The notes under the pieces: generated by a model | Told to the model about the DNA's origin: nothing | Database searches by the model: none | What the model saw: only the letters and a program-made list of their open reading frames with translations | Assembly: GCA_938048185.1 (NCBI GenBank) | Contig: CALIVT010000034.1 | Location: 1-64,000, forward strand | DNA length: 64,000 nt | Direction: 5' to 3' | Source: an uncultured Arenicella sp. | GTDB lineage: Bacteria > Pseudomonadota > Gammaproteobacteria > Arenicellales > Arenicellaceae | Position numbers and translations under genes: made by a program | Shown: one piece after another, positions 1-10,140 of the stretch | How positions within the stretch are numbered: position 1 is the stretch's first letter | How the letters are laid out: each line of letters begins with the position of its first letter

Positions 1-48
1 AACCGTTACCTGAACCGTTACCTGAACCGTTACCTGAACCGTTACCTG
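1..48 (-). repeat. 12-bp tandem repeat at the visible end of gspJ
   Basis: Four perfect consecutive copies of aaccgttacctg on the plus strand, continuing to the window edge. Read on the minus strand in the gspJ frame they encode Ser-Gly-Asn-Gly units. The total copy number cannot be seen. Such in-frame repeats can vary in number by slippage. Confidence 0.9.
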
Positions 49-682
49 AAGCACTCAAAGACGCCGCGAGCGCATCTAAACTATCCCCGCCCAACATCGT
101 AAATATGCGTTGATACTCTTGCTTATTTTCCATTTTGATAGTGATACTTATCTTATCCGGCAGGCGAGTTTCCTCCTCCCATCGTTTGCTGGTTTTGTCA
201 CGACCATCTTCGATCACACTAAGCTCAATCTCGACATCGTCAACCTCTTTGAGTAGCGATTGACGCATAACACGGGTGTCGCCATCGGGGTCCATTACCG
301 GTGACTGTAGCCGCTTAAGCACATTATCTTCTAATACCCAGCGCACGCGTCGAGGCACATTAATTCCCCCAAGATTCAAATCAGGGTAAGCGGCCGTGAA
401 GTCGATCAAGCTGTCGTCGCCAACAATCATAGTGGCTTTACCTGGGTCGCCATACTGGTCCTTACCTAGGCGGTTAGCAGCATAACGAAAATCATTGGCC
501 AGAAAGAGAAACGTCTTCTGCAAGCCTTCTAAGCGCTCCTGCTTAGCACCGACTTTTTCACGTACATCTAGAAACTGTAATAGCGCCGGCCCCATAATGC
601 TGGCGATCACAGCGAAAATCGCAACCGACACCATCACTTCGATCAGCGTAAACCCTTTAAGCCTGCTTGCCAGTTGCATCAT
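1..682 (-). CDS. gspJ: Type II secretion minor pseudopilin GspJ (partial, runs off left edge)
   Basis: Minor pseudopilin that caps the T2SS pseudopilus with GspI and GspK in the inner membrane/periplasm. The first 10 residues end in Gly and are followed by FTLIEV, the prepilin peptidase (GspO) site with Glu at mature position +5; a hydrophobic helix follows to about residue 36. The start ATG shares one base with the gspI stop (TAATG), so the genes are translationally coupled. About 227 residues are visible and no stop is reached. The last visible residues form an (SGNG)n tract encoded by a 12-base tandem repeat at the window edge. Family assignment rests on the N-terminal motif, the long globular region and its place after gspI. 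The function is well supported; the C-terminus is unknown. Confidence 0.88.
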   Translation of the reverse strand, partial: MMQLASRLKGFTLIEVMVSVAIFAVIASIMGPALLQFLDVREKVGAKQERLEGLQKTFLFLANDFRYAANRLGKDQYGDPGKATMIVGDDSLIDFTAAYPDLNLGGINVPRRVRWVLEDNVLKRLQSPVMDPDGDTRVMRQSLLKEVDDVEIELSVIEDGRDKTSKRWEEETRLPDKISITIKMENKQEYQRIFTMLGGDSLDALAASLSASGNGSGNGSGNGSGNG

Positions 683-1086
683 TAAAGCCTATCCGTAACC
701 GCCGTAGTGACCGATGCGTACTGGCGTTTCTTTTGGTCGTTGTCATCGGTAACTTGTACAGTAACTAAATACACTTGCTCTACCTCTGTCTCTTCTATTC
801 GTGCACGCGAGCGCCAGCGCTGACCACCAAGCTTATAACGCTCGGTTTTACCGCCGGTTTTAAGCCTTTCGGTGCGCGCATCGTAGCGAATTTCTGCAAT
901 ATGATTACTCGCAACCCAAGACGCGACCATACGCTTCTCTAATTCAACCGTATTATTGACGTGCTGGGCAGCGACCTGAACCACTGACACGACCCCCAGA
1001 GCAACGATCAAGATAGCCACCAACACTTCCAACAATGTAAAGCCCTGCTCTGGAAACCGGCCGACTTGACTATTTAGGCCCGACAC
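682..1086 (-). CDS. gspI: Type II secretion minor pseudopilin GspI
   Basis: Minor pseudopilin of the T2SS pseudopilus tip, 134 residues, a normal length for GspI. A 15-residue leader ending in Gly precedes FTLLEVLVAILIVALG, the cleavage/methylation site and the start of the transmembrane helix. The start codon is GTG, two bases after the gspH stop (TAG at 1089-1091). The stop codon TAA overlaps the gspJ ATG by one base. The H-I-J order matches the conserved gsp operon. Function is assigned by prepilin motif, size and neighbours. Confidence 0.88.
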   Translation of the reverse strand: MSGLNSQVGRFPEQGFTLLEVLVAILIVALGVVSVVQVAAQHVNNTVELEKRMVASWVASNHIAEIRYDARTERLKTGGKTERYKLGGQRWRSRARIEETEVEQVYLVTVQVTDDNDQKKRQYASVTTAVTDRL

Positions 1087-1088
1087 AA

Positions 1089-1595
1089 CTATAGGCCTCG
1101 ATTTCGATCACGGCGCTCGAGCTCACCGTCTTGATTCAGGAACACCGTGTAAGTTTTCTCATCGCCACCTAAATGCAACTCAAACGGAGTAATTTCACCC
1201 AAAGAACTTATTAGCACTTTTGGCTCAGCGTCTTGATCTCCGTCGAACACCTCGAAAACCTCCCATTTAACATTGATTTCAGCGTCAAGAGTGCGTGGTT
1301 TGAACAATGCATCTCCTGGCGTAGTATTCCCTTGCTGGCGCGCAGCACTAAAGCTATAGGTGCGTGACTTTTCTTCCACGGTCAATGTGTAGCTGCCACC
1401 CGCAATAATCGCCTCGTCTCGCACTTCGTTAACCACGGCCATAAAACGATTGGCTTGTAATCGTGCATTACGATCCGCGTTCCCTCCCAAAGATAAAGAC
1501 ACCGCCACCGACATCACGGCAATAATAACCACCACCACCATGATTTCAATCAGGGTGAAGCCACTTTGCTGCTTAGAATAAGGAATGTGTATCAA
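1089..1595 (-). CDS. gspH: Type II secretion minor pseudopilin GspH
   Basis: Minor pseudopilin, 168 residues. A 12-residue leader ending in Gly is followed by FTLIEIMVVVVIIAVMSVAV, the prepilin cleavage site and membrane helix; the rest is a beta-rich globular region. An in-frame TGA lies only six bases upstream, so the start must be TTG at 1595 unless an even rarer codon is used; no clear Shine-Dalgarno sequence is visible. In the usual operon gspG precedes gspH, but upstream there is only a gap and then a plus-strand sigma factor. This is therefore the first gene of a split gsp cluster. Confidence 0.85.
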   Translation of the reverse strand: MIHIPYSKQQSGFTLIEIMVVVVIIAVMSVAVSLSLGGNADRNARLQANRFMAVVNEVRDEAIIAGGSYTLTVEEKSRTYSFSAARQQGNTTPGDALFKPRTLDAEINVKWEVFEVFDGDQDAEPKVLISSLGEITPFELHLGGDEKTYTVFLNQDGELERRDRNRGL

Positions 1596-1782
1596 GAGTC
1601 AGAGTATTTTTTTAATTAGGAGACAAGACTGAACAACAGCCTGAATGTTAGCACCGTCGCGAGCTAGCACACACAGGTTTAACCGCAGTTAATAAATAAA
1701 AAGTATCTTTTTCTGTATTTCCTCCAAGCTTTTTCCACATGTTATCGTCTTATGCATAGAAACAGCTTCTTGAGACGCAGAA

Positions 1783-2343
1783 TTGGACGACAACAGCCTA
1801 ATAAAACGTTGTCAAAATGGTGACACAGTAGCCTTCGAGCAACTGTTAAATCACTACTATGACACCATATACCGCTTTGCCTACCGCTGGTGCGGTGATC
1901 AACACAATGCGCAAGACATCACCCAACAGGCTTGCCTAAAGCTCACTAAAGCACTGAAACAGTTCAAAGGCCAATCGTCGTTTACCTCATGGCTGTACCG
2001 TCTGGTAATAAATTGCGCCAAAGATTTTTATAAAAGCCCTACTCAGCATAATCAACGCGAGGAGTCCGATCACGCGCTAGAGCGCCCCGCGCAAGATAAA
2101 AGCGCTCGACAATTTTATTCAAATCAAGTTCTCGAGCACATAGACAACTTACAAGAAGACTTTAAAGACGCGTTGATCTTAGTCTACGGGACAGGGCTGT
2201 CTCATCACGATGCTGCTCAACGCCTAGGAATAAAAGAGAGCACAGTGTCTTGGCGCATTTACGAGGCACGCAAGTTACTCAAACAAACCTTCAACACATC
2301 GGGTTTAGAGCAAGACCACAATGTGACAGGAGCCACGCTATGA
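1783..2343 (+). CDS. ECF-type RNA polymerase sigma factor
   Basis: Sigma-70 family protein of 186 residues with the two-domain ECF layout. Region 2 spans about residues 18-85 (FEQLLNHYYDTIYRFAYRWC, then the QDITQQACLKL helix and the FTSWLYRLVIN promoter-melting segment). Region 4 spans about 118-175, with the HTH around HDAAQRLGIKESTVSWRIYEA. The start is TTG at 1783, because an in-frame TGA lies at 1771-1773 and no ATG intervenes. The stop overlaps the next gene's start as ATGA, indicating coupling with a membrane VWA protein that may act as its anti-sigma partner (inference). The target regulon is not visible. Confidence 0.88.
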   Translation: MDDNSLIKRCQNGDTVAFEQLLNHYYDTIYRFAYRWCGDQHNAQDITQQACLKLTKALKQFKGQSSFTSWLYRLVINCAKDFYKSPTQHNQREESDHALERPAQDKSARQFYSNQVLEHIDNLQEDFKDALILVYGTGLSHHDAAQRLGIKESTVSWRIYEARKLLKQTFNTSGLEQDHNVTGATL

Positions 2344-4415
2344 ACGATAAATTTATAGATGACCTACTCGACGACACAATTCCCTCGGCGGACACCAACG
2401 CGCGAAAAGTTGCTATTAATCTCGCGGTTTCAGCGTTCGCACACGAAACCGCCCAAGGAAACACAGCGTTAACTCGCCCTATTGATAACGGAGACACATC
2501 GTCCTCAAAGCACAATCAATCGATAGGAGATTTTCTTGTGAAAGTTTTTAGCAATCTGCAAACAAAACCCGTTTTCGCAACAGTTGCCGTAGCGTTTATC
2601 GCTGGCAGTCTGGTGACCTTTATGCCTCACAAGCCAGACGCGGTCAGCACCCTAGAGGCACCCAATATTCTTGGCGATGTCCGGCTCGATGAAACAACTA
2701 TCACACCCTCGAAAAAAACAGAGGCGTTTAGCAGTGCGGACACGAACAGCGCGATTACGAGCGTAATTCAACCAAAACAAGATGCCGAACAAGCACCCGA
2801 CGAAAGCACTGACTCTGCCGCGCCTCAGACAGAGGCAGCCGCATCCCGGCAAGCGCCGGTTGCGACAGCGCGTGCGCAGGCCTCACTAAATAGAGACGCG
2901 AAAGTTCTTAACGAGAAAAAAGCATATGCTCTTCAATCTTACGGCGCAAATACCAAGGAAAAACGTATCGTAGAAGATCTCGATGGCGTTATAGAGCCTC
3001 AACGCCCAGATTTAGGAGAAGAGTATTTAGCGCATGAAGAAAACCTCGTAAGACTCGTCAGCGAGGAGCCAGTCTCTACTTTCTCGGTCGACGTTGACAG
3101 CGCTTCGTACAGCTTAGTTCGCAGCCAGCTTTTGCGCGGTTACCTACCATCACCAGCGGCGGTACGCACAGAGGAGTTTATCAACTACTTTGACTACAAC
3201 TACCCATTACCGGAATCGAAGAATCGCCCGTTTGAGGCATCGATTAACGTCTTTGATTCGCCCTGGAATACCGACAAAAAGCTGGTGCACATAGGCATAA
3301 AAGGATACGACATTGCAAAGACCGAGCAACCTGACAGCAATCTTGTATTCCTGCTTGATGTGTCGGGCTCAATGGGTCAGCCAAACAAGCTACCGTTGGT
3401 CAAGCAATCTATCAACCTCTTATTAGATACGTTAAAGCCGACAGACACTGTCAGCATTGTGGTGTACGCCGGTGCCGCAGGCACGGTTCTTGAACCAACC
3501 AAAGTCAGCGAAAAGTCGAAAATTTTCGACGCATTGCGACGACTTGACGCTGGTGGCTCAACCGCAGGTGGACAGGGCATTGAGTTGGCCTATCAACTCG
3601 CTGAGCTAAACTTCAATAAAGCCGCGGTAAATCGTATTGTATTAGCAACCGACGGAGATTTTAACGTTGGCCAACAAAGTAACGAAGCACTTAAAACGTT
3701 AGTTGAACGCAAGCGAGAACAAGGTGTTTTTCTCTCAGTGCTTGGCTTTGGGCGCAACAACTACCAAGACGACATGATGCAAACCTTGGCGCAAAACGGC
3801 AATGGCGTCGCAGCCTATATCGACAGTTTAAGCGAAGCCAAAAAAGTGCTGGTCGACCAAGCTACCTCGACGCTTTTCACCATAGCTAAGGACGTAAAGT
3901 TACAGGTCGAGTTTAACCCCGCAACCGTGAGCGAATATCGCTTAGTAGGCTACGAAACCCGCGCATTAAATCGCGAAGACTTTAATAACGATAAAATCGA
4001 CGCCGGCGATATTGGCGCGGGCCATAGCGTGACTGCGATTTACGAAATAACGCCAATCGACGCTGAGTCGGCGTCAATAGACAAACCACGCTACTCTGCC
4101 AACAAGTCACCAGCTAGCAAGGAAAATATCGGCGAGTATGGTTTTCTGAAAATACGTTTTAAATTGCCGAATGAATCAACATCGAGCCTAATTGAGAAGC
4201 CGATTGGCATTACGGAAAGTACGCCGAGCCCAGATGTACTATTTTCCACGGCAGTGGCGGGTTTTGCACAACTGCTCAAAGGTGGGAAAAACACCGGCTC
4301 ACTGAGCTATGACGACATTATCACGCGAGCTCAGGCTAACAAAGGTGAAGACAAGTTTGGTTATCGCGGCGAATTTATTAGGTTAGTCAATATGGCGAAA
4401 ATCGCGAAACCTTAG
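2340..4415 (+). CDS. Membrane-anchored VWA-domain protein, YfbK-like
   Basis: Protein of 691 residues from the ATG that overlaps the sigma-factor stop; an in-frame extension to 2250 lies inside the sigma gene and is not needed. The first ~70 residues are a short cytoplasmic region, followed by one membrane segment (about 76-96, FATVAVAFIAGSLVTF). A Gln/Ala/Ser-rich linker follows, then a YfbK N-terminal-type domain (YLAHEENLVRLVSEEPVSTFSVDV region). The von Willebrand A domain has a MIDAS motif DVSGSMG at 340-346 and a later ATDGDFNVG. The C-terminal part resembles the DUF3520 region of YfbK. The architecture (cytoplasmic tail, one helix, periplasmic sensor) and coupling to a sigma gene fit a signal-transducing anti-sigma role, but that is inference. 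Confidence 0.82.
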   Translation: MNDKFIDDLLDDTIPSADTNARKVAINLAVSAFAHETAQGNTALTRPIDNGDTSSSKHNQSIGDFLVKVFSNLQTKPVFATVAVAFIAGSLVTFMPHKPDAVSTLEAPNILGDVRLDETTITPSKKTEAFSSADTNSAITSVIQPKQDAEQAPDESTDSAAPQTEAAASRQAPVATARAQASLNRDAKVLNEKKAYALQSYGANTKEKRIVEDLDGVIEPQRPDLGEEYLAHEENLVRLVSEEPVSTFSVDVDSASYSLVRSQLLRGYLPSPAAVRTEEFINYFDYNYPLPESKNRPFEASINVFDSPWNTDKKLVHIGIKGYDIAKTEQPDSNLVFLLDVSGSMGQPNKLPLVKQSINLLLDTLKPTDTVSIVVYAGAAGTVLEPTKVSEKSKIFDALRRLDAGGSTAGGQGIELAYQLAELNFNKAAVNRIVLATDGDFNVGQQSNEALKTLVERKREQGVFLSVLGFGRNNYQDDMMQTLAQNGNGVAAYIDSLSEAKKVLVDQATSTLFTIAKDVKLQVEFNPATVSEYRLVGYETRALNREDFNNDKIDAGDIGAGHSVTAIYEITPIDAESASIDKPRYSANKSPASKENIGEYGFLKIRFKLPNESTSSLIEKPIGITESTPSPDVLFSTAVAGFAQLLKGGKNTGSLSYDDIITRAQANKGEDKFGYRGEFIRLVNMAKIAKP

Positions 4416-4499
4416 CAATCGTGCTGGGCGTTTATCGACCTAGCTACCATTCAGCTATTGACGTAAATAGACCAAACCTGCGCCAAAATAAGCACAAAC

Positions 4500-6044
4500 C
4501 TACTCCCACTCAATCGTTGCCGGTGGCTTACCTGATATATCGTAGGTCACTCGGCTGATTCCTCGAACTTCGTTAATAATACGGTTCGAGATATTACCTA
4601 GAATTTCATAGGGAATATGCGCCCAAGTCGCCGTCATAAAATCAATGGTCTGTACTGCACGCAAGGCAATCACATAGTCGTAAGCGCGATTGTCACCCAC
4701 TACGCCCACTGACTTAACGGGTAAAAATACGGCAAATGCTTGGCTGGTTTTTTCGTACCATCCGGTGGCGTATAACTCCTCCATGAAAATAGCGTCAGCT
4801 TCGCGTAGTACGTCGGCGTATTCTTTTTTAACTTCACCCAGGATCCGCACACCCAGACCTGGCCCGGGGAACGGGTGGCGTTGAATCATCTGCTCGGGCA
4901 GCCCTAACTCTAAACCGATTTCACGAACTTCGTCTTTAAAGAGTTCACGCAACGGCTCAAGCAATTGCAGGTCCATGTCGTCAGGCAAACCGCCGACGTT
5001 ATGGTGTGATTTAATGACCTGAGCCTTGCCAGTTTTCGAGCCGGCCGACTCAATCACATCGGGGTAGATAGTACCTTGTGCTAGCCATTTAGCATTATCA
5101 ATTTTCTTAGACTCTTCTTCGAAGATTTCGACGAAGACTCGCCCAATAATTTTGCGTTTGGCCTCGGGTTCATTTTCACCCGCCAACTGGTCTAAGAAAC
5201 GCTTTTCGGCGTCGACACGAATAACCTTGACGCCCATATTATCAGCGAAGGTTTGCATTACTTGATCACCTTCGTTTTTACGCAACAAGCCGTTATCAAC
5301 GAAAATACACGTGAGTTGATCGCCGACCGCTTGGTGCAATAGCGCCGCAACTACCGATGAATCAACTCCGCCAGACAACCCCAAAATTACACGCTCATCA
5401 CCCACTTGTTGGCGCGCCGACTCAATACAATCTTGAATGATATTACTGGCTGACCAACTATTTCCGCAACCGCAGATATCATGCGCGAAACGACTGAGTA
5501 ATTGCTTACCAAACTCGCTGTGCGTTACTTCAGGGTGAAATTGAACACCGTAGAAATGGCGATTTTCATCAGCAATTGCGCACAGCGGCGCATTTTCTGA
5601 CTTCGCAATAACCTTAAAACCAACTGGAAGTTTAGTAACTTTGTCTCCGTGACTCATCCAAACACTTTGCGATGCTTCACTAATCAGCGCGTTTGACTCA
5701 CAAAGCTCAACACTCGCGTGACCAAACTCGCGCTTATCTGAGGTAGACACGTCGCCGCCTAGCATCGCCGCCATGCATTGCAAACCATAACAGATACCCA
5801 ACACTGGCACGCCCATTTCAAAGATGCCGTCCGGCGCTCTTGGCGTATGTGCCTGGGTAACTGTTGATGGGCCACCAGAAAGTATTATTCCTCTTGGCGC
5901 AAATGCTTGAACGGTCGCGAGATCATTGTCATACGCCCATATTTCACAGTAGACGCCAAGTTCACGAATGCGACGAGCAATAAGTTGAGTGTACTGTGAG
6001 CCAAAATCTAGAATTAGGATTTTGTCGCTGTGAATATCAGTCAT
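4500..6044 (-). CDS. guaA: GMP synthase (glutamine-hydrolysing)
   Basis: Converts XMP to GMP with glutamine and ATP, the last step of guanine nucleotide synthesis, in the cytosol. The 514-residue chain is the usual length. The N-terminal class I amidotransferase has its nucleophile Cys85 in GICYGLQ and a catalytic His/Glu in QFHPEVTH. The ATP pyrophosphatase domain has the PP-loop [10 protein letters not shown], and the C-terminal dimerisation domain ends in the conserved PPATIEWE. It lies seven bases downstream of guaB, forming the classical guaBA operon. Confidence 0.97.
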   Translation of the reverse strand: MTDIHSDKILILDFGSQYTQLIARRIRELGVYCEIWAYDNDLATVQAFAPRGIILSGGPSTVTQAHTPRAPDGIFEMGVPVLGICYGLQCMAAMLGGDVSTSDKREFGHASVELCESNALISEASQSVWMSHGDKVTKLPVGFKVIAKSENAPLCAIADENRHFYGVQFHPEVTHSEFGKQLLSRFAHDICGCGNSWSASNIIQDCIESARQQVGDERVILGLSGGVDSSVVAALLHQAVGDQLTCIFVDNGLLRKNEGDQVMQTFADNMGVKVIRVDAEKRFLDQLAGENEPEAKRKIIGRVFVEIFEEESKKIDNAKWLAQGTIYPDVIESAGSKTGKAQVIKSHHNVGGLPDDMDLQLLEPLRELFKDEVREIGLELGLPEQMIQRHPFPGPGLGVRILGEVKKEYADVLREADAIFMEELYATGWYEKTSQAFAVFLPVKSVGVVGDNRAYDYVIALRAVQTIDFMTATWAHIPYEILGNISNRIINEVRGISRVTYDISGKPPATIEWE

Positions 6045-6051
6045 TAGGCTT

Positions 6052-7543
<1,492 letters not shown>

Positions 7544-7554
7544 CGATCGCCAAA

Positions 7555-7588
7555 CAGAAAAAAGGCGCTCGAAAGCACCTTTTTTCTG
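7555..7588 (-). terminator. Rho-independent terminator of pyk
   Basis: A 15-base stem (cagaaaaaaggtgct with its partner, one G-U pair in the minus-strand RNA) and a four-base loop, ending in a run of T on the minus strand. It lies 50 bases after the pyk stop. One stem base mismatches when read as plus-strand RNA (C-A), so it is oriented for pyk. Confidence 0.85.
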
Positions 7589-7637
7589 TAAGTCTCGGGC
7601 AGCGGTAGCCCGACCGGCGCAATTACTCCCCGAACAT

Positions 7638-9095
7638 TTATGAAACTTGCAGAAGTTTTAATGTGTTTGTATGGCCATCAACACCAACCACGTCGCCAAA
7701 CGTGATTACAACGTAGTCTCCTTTCTCGAGCTCGACCGCTGTACGAACATATTTAATAACGTCGTCTAACTGGCTATTGCGCTCTGATTCATGAGGCAAT
7801 AAAGCCGAGCGCACACCTTTATAAAGCGCCACTCTGTTCAGTGTACTTGGCTTAGGGGACATTGCAACCAATGGTAGATGAGTCTTGATGCGCGACATCC
7901 ATAATGCAGTGCTGCCAGATTCAGTCAAACAAACAATCGCTTTAACTGCTTTAAAATGGTTCGCCATGTACATCGTCGCCATCGCAATTGACTCGTCGAC
8001 AAACTCGAAATCCATCTCAACCCGGTGCTTTGAAACTTGCGTTAAGGTGTGTTTTTCAGTGGCAATAATCACGTCATAAACCGTTTTGACAACTTCCAAA
8101 GGATAGTCACCAACCGCAGTTTCGGCCGACAGCATTACCGCATCGGCGTAGTCGAATACTGCATTTGCCACGTCTGATACTTCGGCACGAGTCGGCACCG
8201 GTGAATCAATCATGCTTTCCATCATCTGGGTAGCCACGATTACGGGTTTATTAAGTCTTCGAGCGCGCGCCACAATTTGCTTTTGATAGGACGTAACCGC
8301 CTCAAAACCGACTTCTACTGCTAGATCGCCCCGCGCTACCATCACACCCTCGCAGCTGTGTATCATTTCATCAATAACGGCTTCTGATGCGACCACTTCG
8401 GCGCGTTCTAACTTCGCGATCAATTGAGTATCGCAACCTATTTCATCTAGCTTTGCGCGCGCGTCTAACATGTCTTGCGCACACGAAGGGAAAGACACGC
8501 ACATGTAGTCAACATTTTGTGAAGCCGCAAACGCCATATCTCGAATATCTTTTTCGGTAAGCGCGTCCTCGGCCAACCCGCCACCTTTAAGGTTCAAACC
8601 CTTACGTGACGACAGCTTAGTACCAGCGACCACTTTGGTGTTAATGGCGTTGCCATTCACGGCGATAACCTCAAGTTGTACCCTGCCGTCATCTAGCATC
8701 AACACACGACCAGGGCTGCAGCTGGCAGCTAGAGTGTCACATAAATAGCTAACCCCTTGCGCGCTGCCGTCGTCGTCAGCAATATCGGAGTCGAGTAATA
8801 GTTCCTGCCCTACCGTCAATTCTATTTTTTCACCCTTGATCGCGCCAATTCGAATTTTGGGGCCTTGCAGATCACCTAAAATAGAAACGTGCTGAGAGAG
8901 ATTTCGTGCCGCCGTTCTAATATTACTGATCGATTCGCCATGAGATTCGTGCGAACCGTGCGAAAAGTTGATTCGAAAAATACTGCAACCATTTAAAATC
9001 AGCTTCTCCAGCATCTCAACGTTGCTGGTGGCAGGCCCAACTGTAGCGATAATTTTAGTTCGATTAAGGTTTTTTATTTTGTAACTTTCTTTCAT
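7638..9095 (-). CDS. pyk: Pyruvate kinase
   Basis: Transfers phosphate from phosphoenolpyruvate to ADP, the last step of glycolysis. From the ATG at 9095 the protein is 485 residues and starts just before the conserved RTKIIATVGPATS motif. Also visible are FRINFSHGSHE, the GDLQGPKIR segment, the active-site stretch KLERAEVV, MVARGDLAVEVG and the TQMMESMI motif. The reading frame extends to another ATG at 9143 that would add 16 poorly conserved residues; neither start has a strong Shine-Dalgarno sequence and I prefer 9095 for family fit. It is a single-gene unit ending at a hairpin terminator. Confidence 0.95.
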   Translation of the reverse strand: MKESYKIKNLNRTKIIATVGPATSNVEMLEKLILNGCSIFRINFSHGSHESHGESISNIRTAARNLSQHVSILGDLQGPKIRIGAIKGEKIELTVGQELLLDSDIADDDGSAQGVSYLCDTLAASCSPGRVLMLDDGRVQLEVIAVNGNAINTKVVAGTKLSSRKGLNLKGGGLAEDALTEKDIRDMAFAASQNVDYMCVSFPSCAQDMLDARAKLDEIGCDTQLIAKLERAEVVASEAVIDEMIHSCEGVMVARGDLAVEVGFEAVTSYQKQIVARARRLNKPVIVATQMMESMIDSPVPTRAEVSDVANAVFDYADAVMLSAETAVGDYPLEVVKTVYDVIIATEKHTLTQVSKHRVEMDFEFVDESIAMATMYMANHFKAVKAIVCLTESGSTALWMSRIKTHLPLVAMSPKPSTLNRVALYKGVRSALLPHESERNSQLDDVIKYVRTAVELEKGDYVVITFGDVVGVDGHTNTLKLLQVS

Positions 9096-9424
9096 TATTT
9101 TGGCTGGCCTATCGGTGTTCGTTACTTGATTACAGTCAATCATCGGGATGGCGCTGATTCTAGCGGATTCGACACCCGTTGTATTGTAATTAGTTTACAT
9201 TATGATGACAAATAGGATTTATATGACAATTAATCACCGAACGGCTAGAAACCAAGACTCAGACCTTGATTGAATAGTCATCTAGCTATGCTAGACTGCG
9301 CGTCGGTTTGAGCGCTAATTTAAACCGCTAAATTAAACCTTAGTACTCAACAATTAAGAAATTCACATGCCTGTAAAAAGTTATTTTTCAGTCATTTTTT
9401 TAGCCAACGACTTCGGAGTTATAA
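9096..9424. other. Divergent intergenic region between pyk and sodB
   Basis: About 330 bases carrying the promoters of two diverging genes. A TTGATT (9266-9271) lies ahead of TATGCT (9287-9292) and an overlapping extended -10-like TGCTAGACT (9289-9297), plausible for sodB. A short inverted repeat cggttt/aaaccg (9304-9309, 9322-9327) follows. No gene is visible. Confidence 0.4.
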
Positions 9425-10006
9425 ATGTCAATTGAATTACCAGCCCTTCCTTATGCTCGTGACGCACTCGCGCCACACATTTCAGAAGAAACCATTGATT
9501 ACCATTATGGCAAACACCATAACGCTTATGTTACGAATTTGAACGGCATGATAGCCGGCACGGAACACGCTGAAAAGTCACTAGAAGACATCGTTAAAAG
9601 CACCTCCGGTGGCATGTTTAATAACGCAGCTCAAATATGGAACCACACTTTCTATTGGCACAGCTTGAGCCCTACCGGGGGCGGCAAACCCAGTGGCGAG
9701 CTAGCGGCTGCGATAGATGAGGCGTTCGGTTCATTCGAAGAATTCCAATCAAAATTCACCGCTAGTGCGGGCGGTAACTTTGGTTCAGGTTGGACATGGC
9801 TAGTCAAAAACAGCGCAGGCAAACTAGAAATTCTAAACACCAGCAACGCAGACACCCCAATCACCGATGAAAGCATTACCCCATTACTCACAGTCGACGT
9901 TTGGGAACACGCTTACTACGTTGATTACCGTAATGCTCGTCCTGAGTATTTAAAGAATTTCTGGGAGCTAGCAAATTGGGAATTCGCGGCTAGCAATTAC
10001 GCATAA
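9425..10006 (+). CDS. sodB: Superoxide dismutase [Fe]
   Basis: Dismutates superoxide to oxygen and peroxide in the cytosol. The 193 residues match the FeSOD length. Metal ligands are His27 (DYHYGKHH), His74 (WNHTFYW), Asp158 and His162 ([13 protein letters not shown]). The [11 protein letters not shown] and GSGWTWLV contexts are those of the iron-type rather than the manganese-type enzyme. A GGAG ribosome site lies upstream of the ATG. It is monocistronic, followed by a strong bidirectional terminator. Confidence 0.97.
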   Translation: MSIELPALPYARDALAPHISEETIDYHYGKHHNAYVTNLNGMIAGTEHAEKSLEDIVKSTSGGMFNNAAQIWNHTFYWHSLSPTGGGKPSGELAAAIDEAFGSFEEFQSKFTASAGGNFGSGWTWLVKNSAGKLEILNTSNADTPITDESITPLLTVDVWEHAYYVDYRNARPEYLKNFWELANWEFAASNYA

Positions 10007-10056
10007 CCCGTTGCAAAATGTCAGCCTACTCACCTAAACACTGACTAGCCTGATAG

Positions 10057-10092
10057 CATAAAAAAACCAGCGTATCGCTGGTTTTTTTTATG
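10057..10092. terminator. Bidirectional terminator between sodB and the convergent operon
   Basis: A near-perfect stem (cataaaaaaaccagcg, loop tat, partner with eight T) that carries A-runs on the left arm and T-runs on the right, so it works from either strand. It separates sodB from the convergent minus-strand operon. Confidence 0.92.
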
Positions 10093-10140
10093 CTCTTGGC
10101 ATTTTCGCACTCGGCTATATTGGCACTCGGCTCTGTGTCG

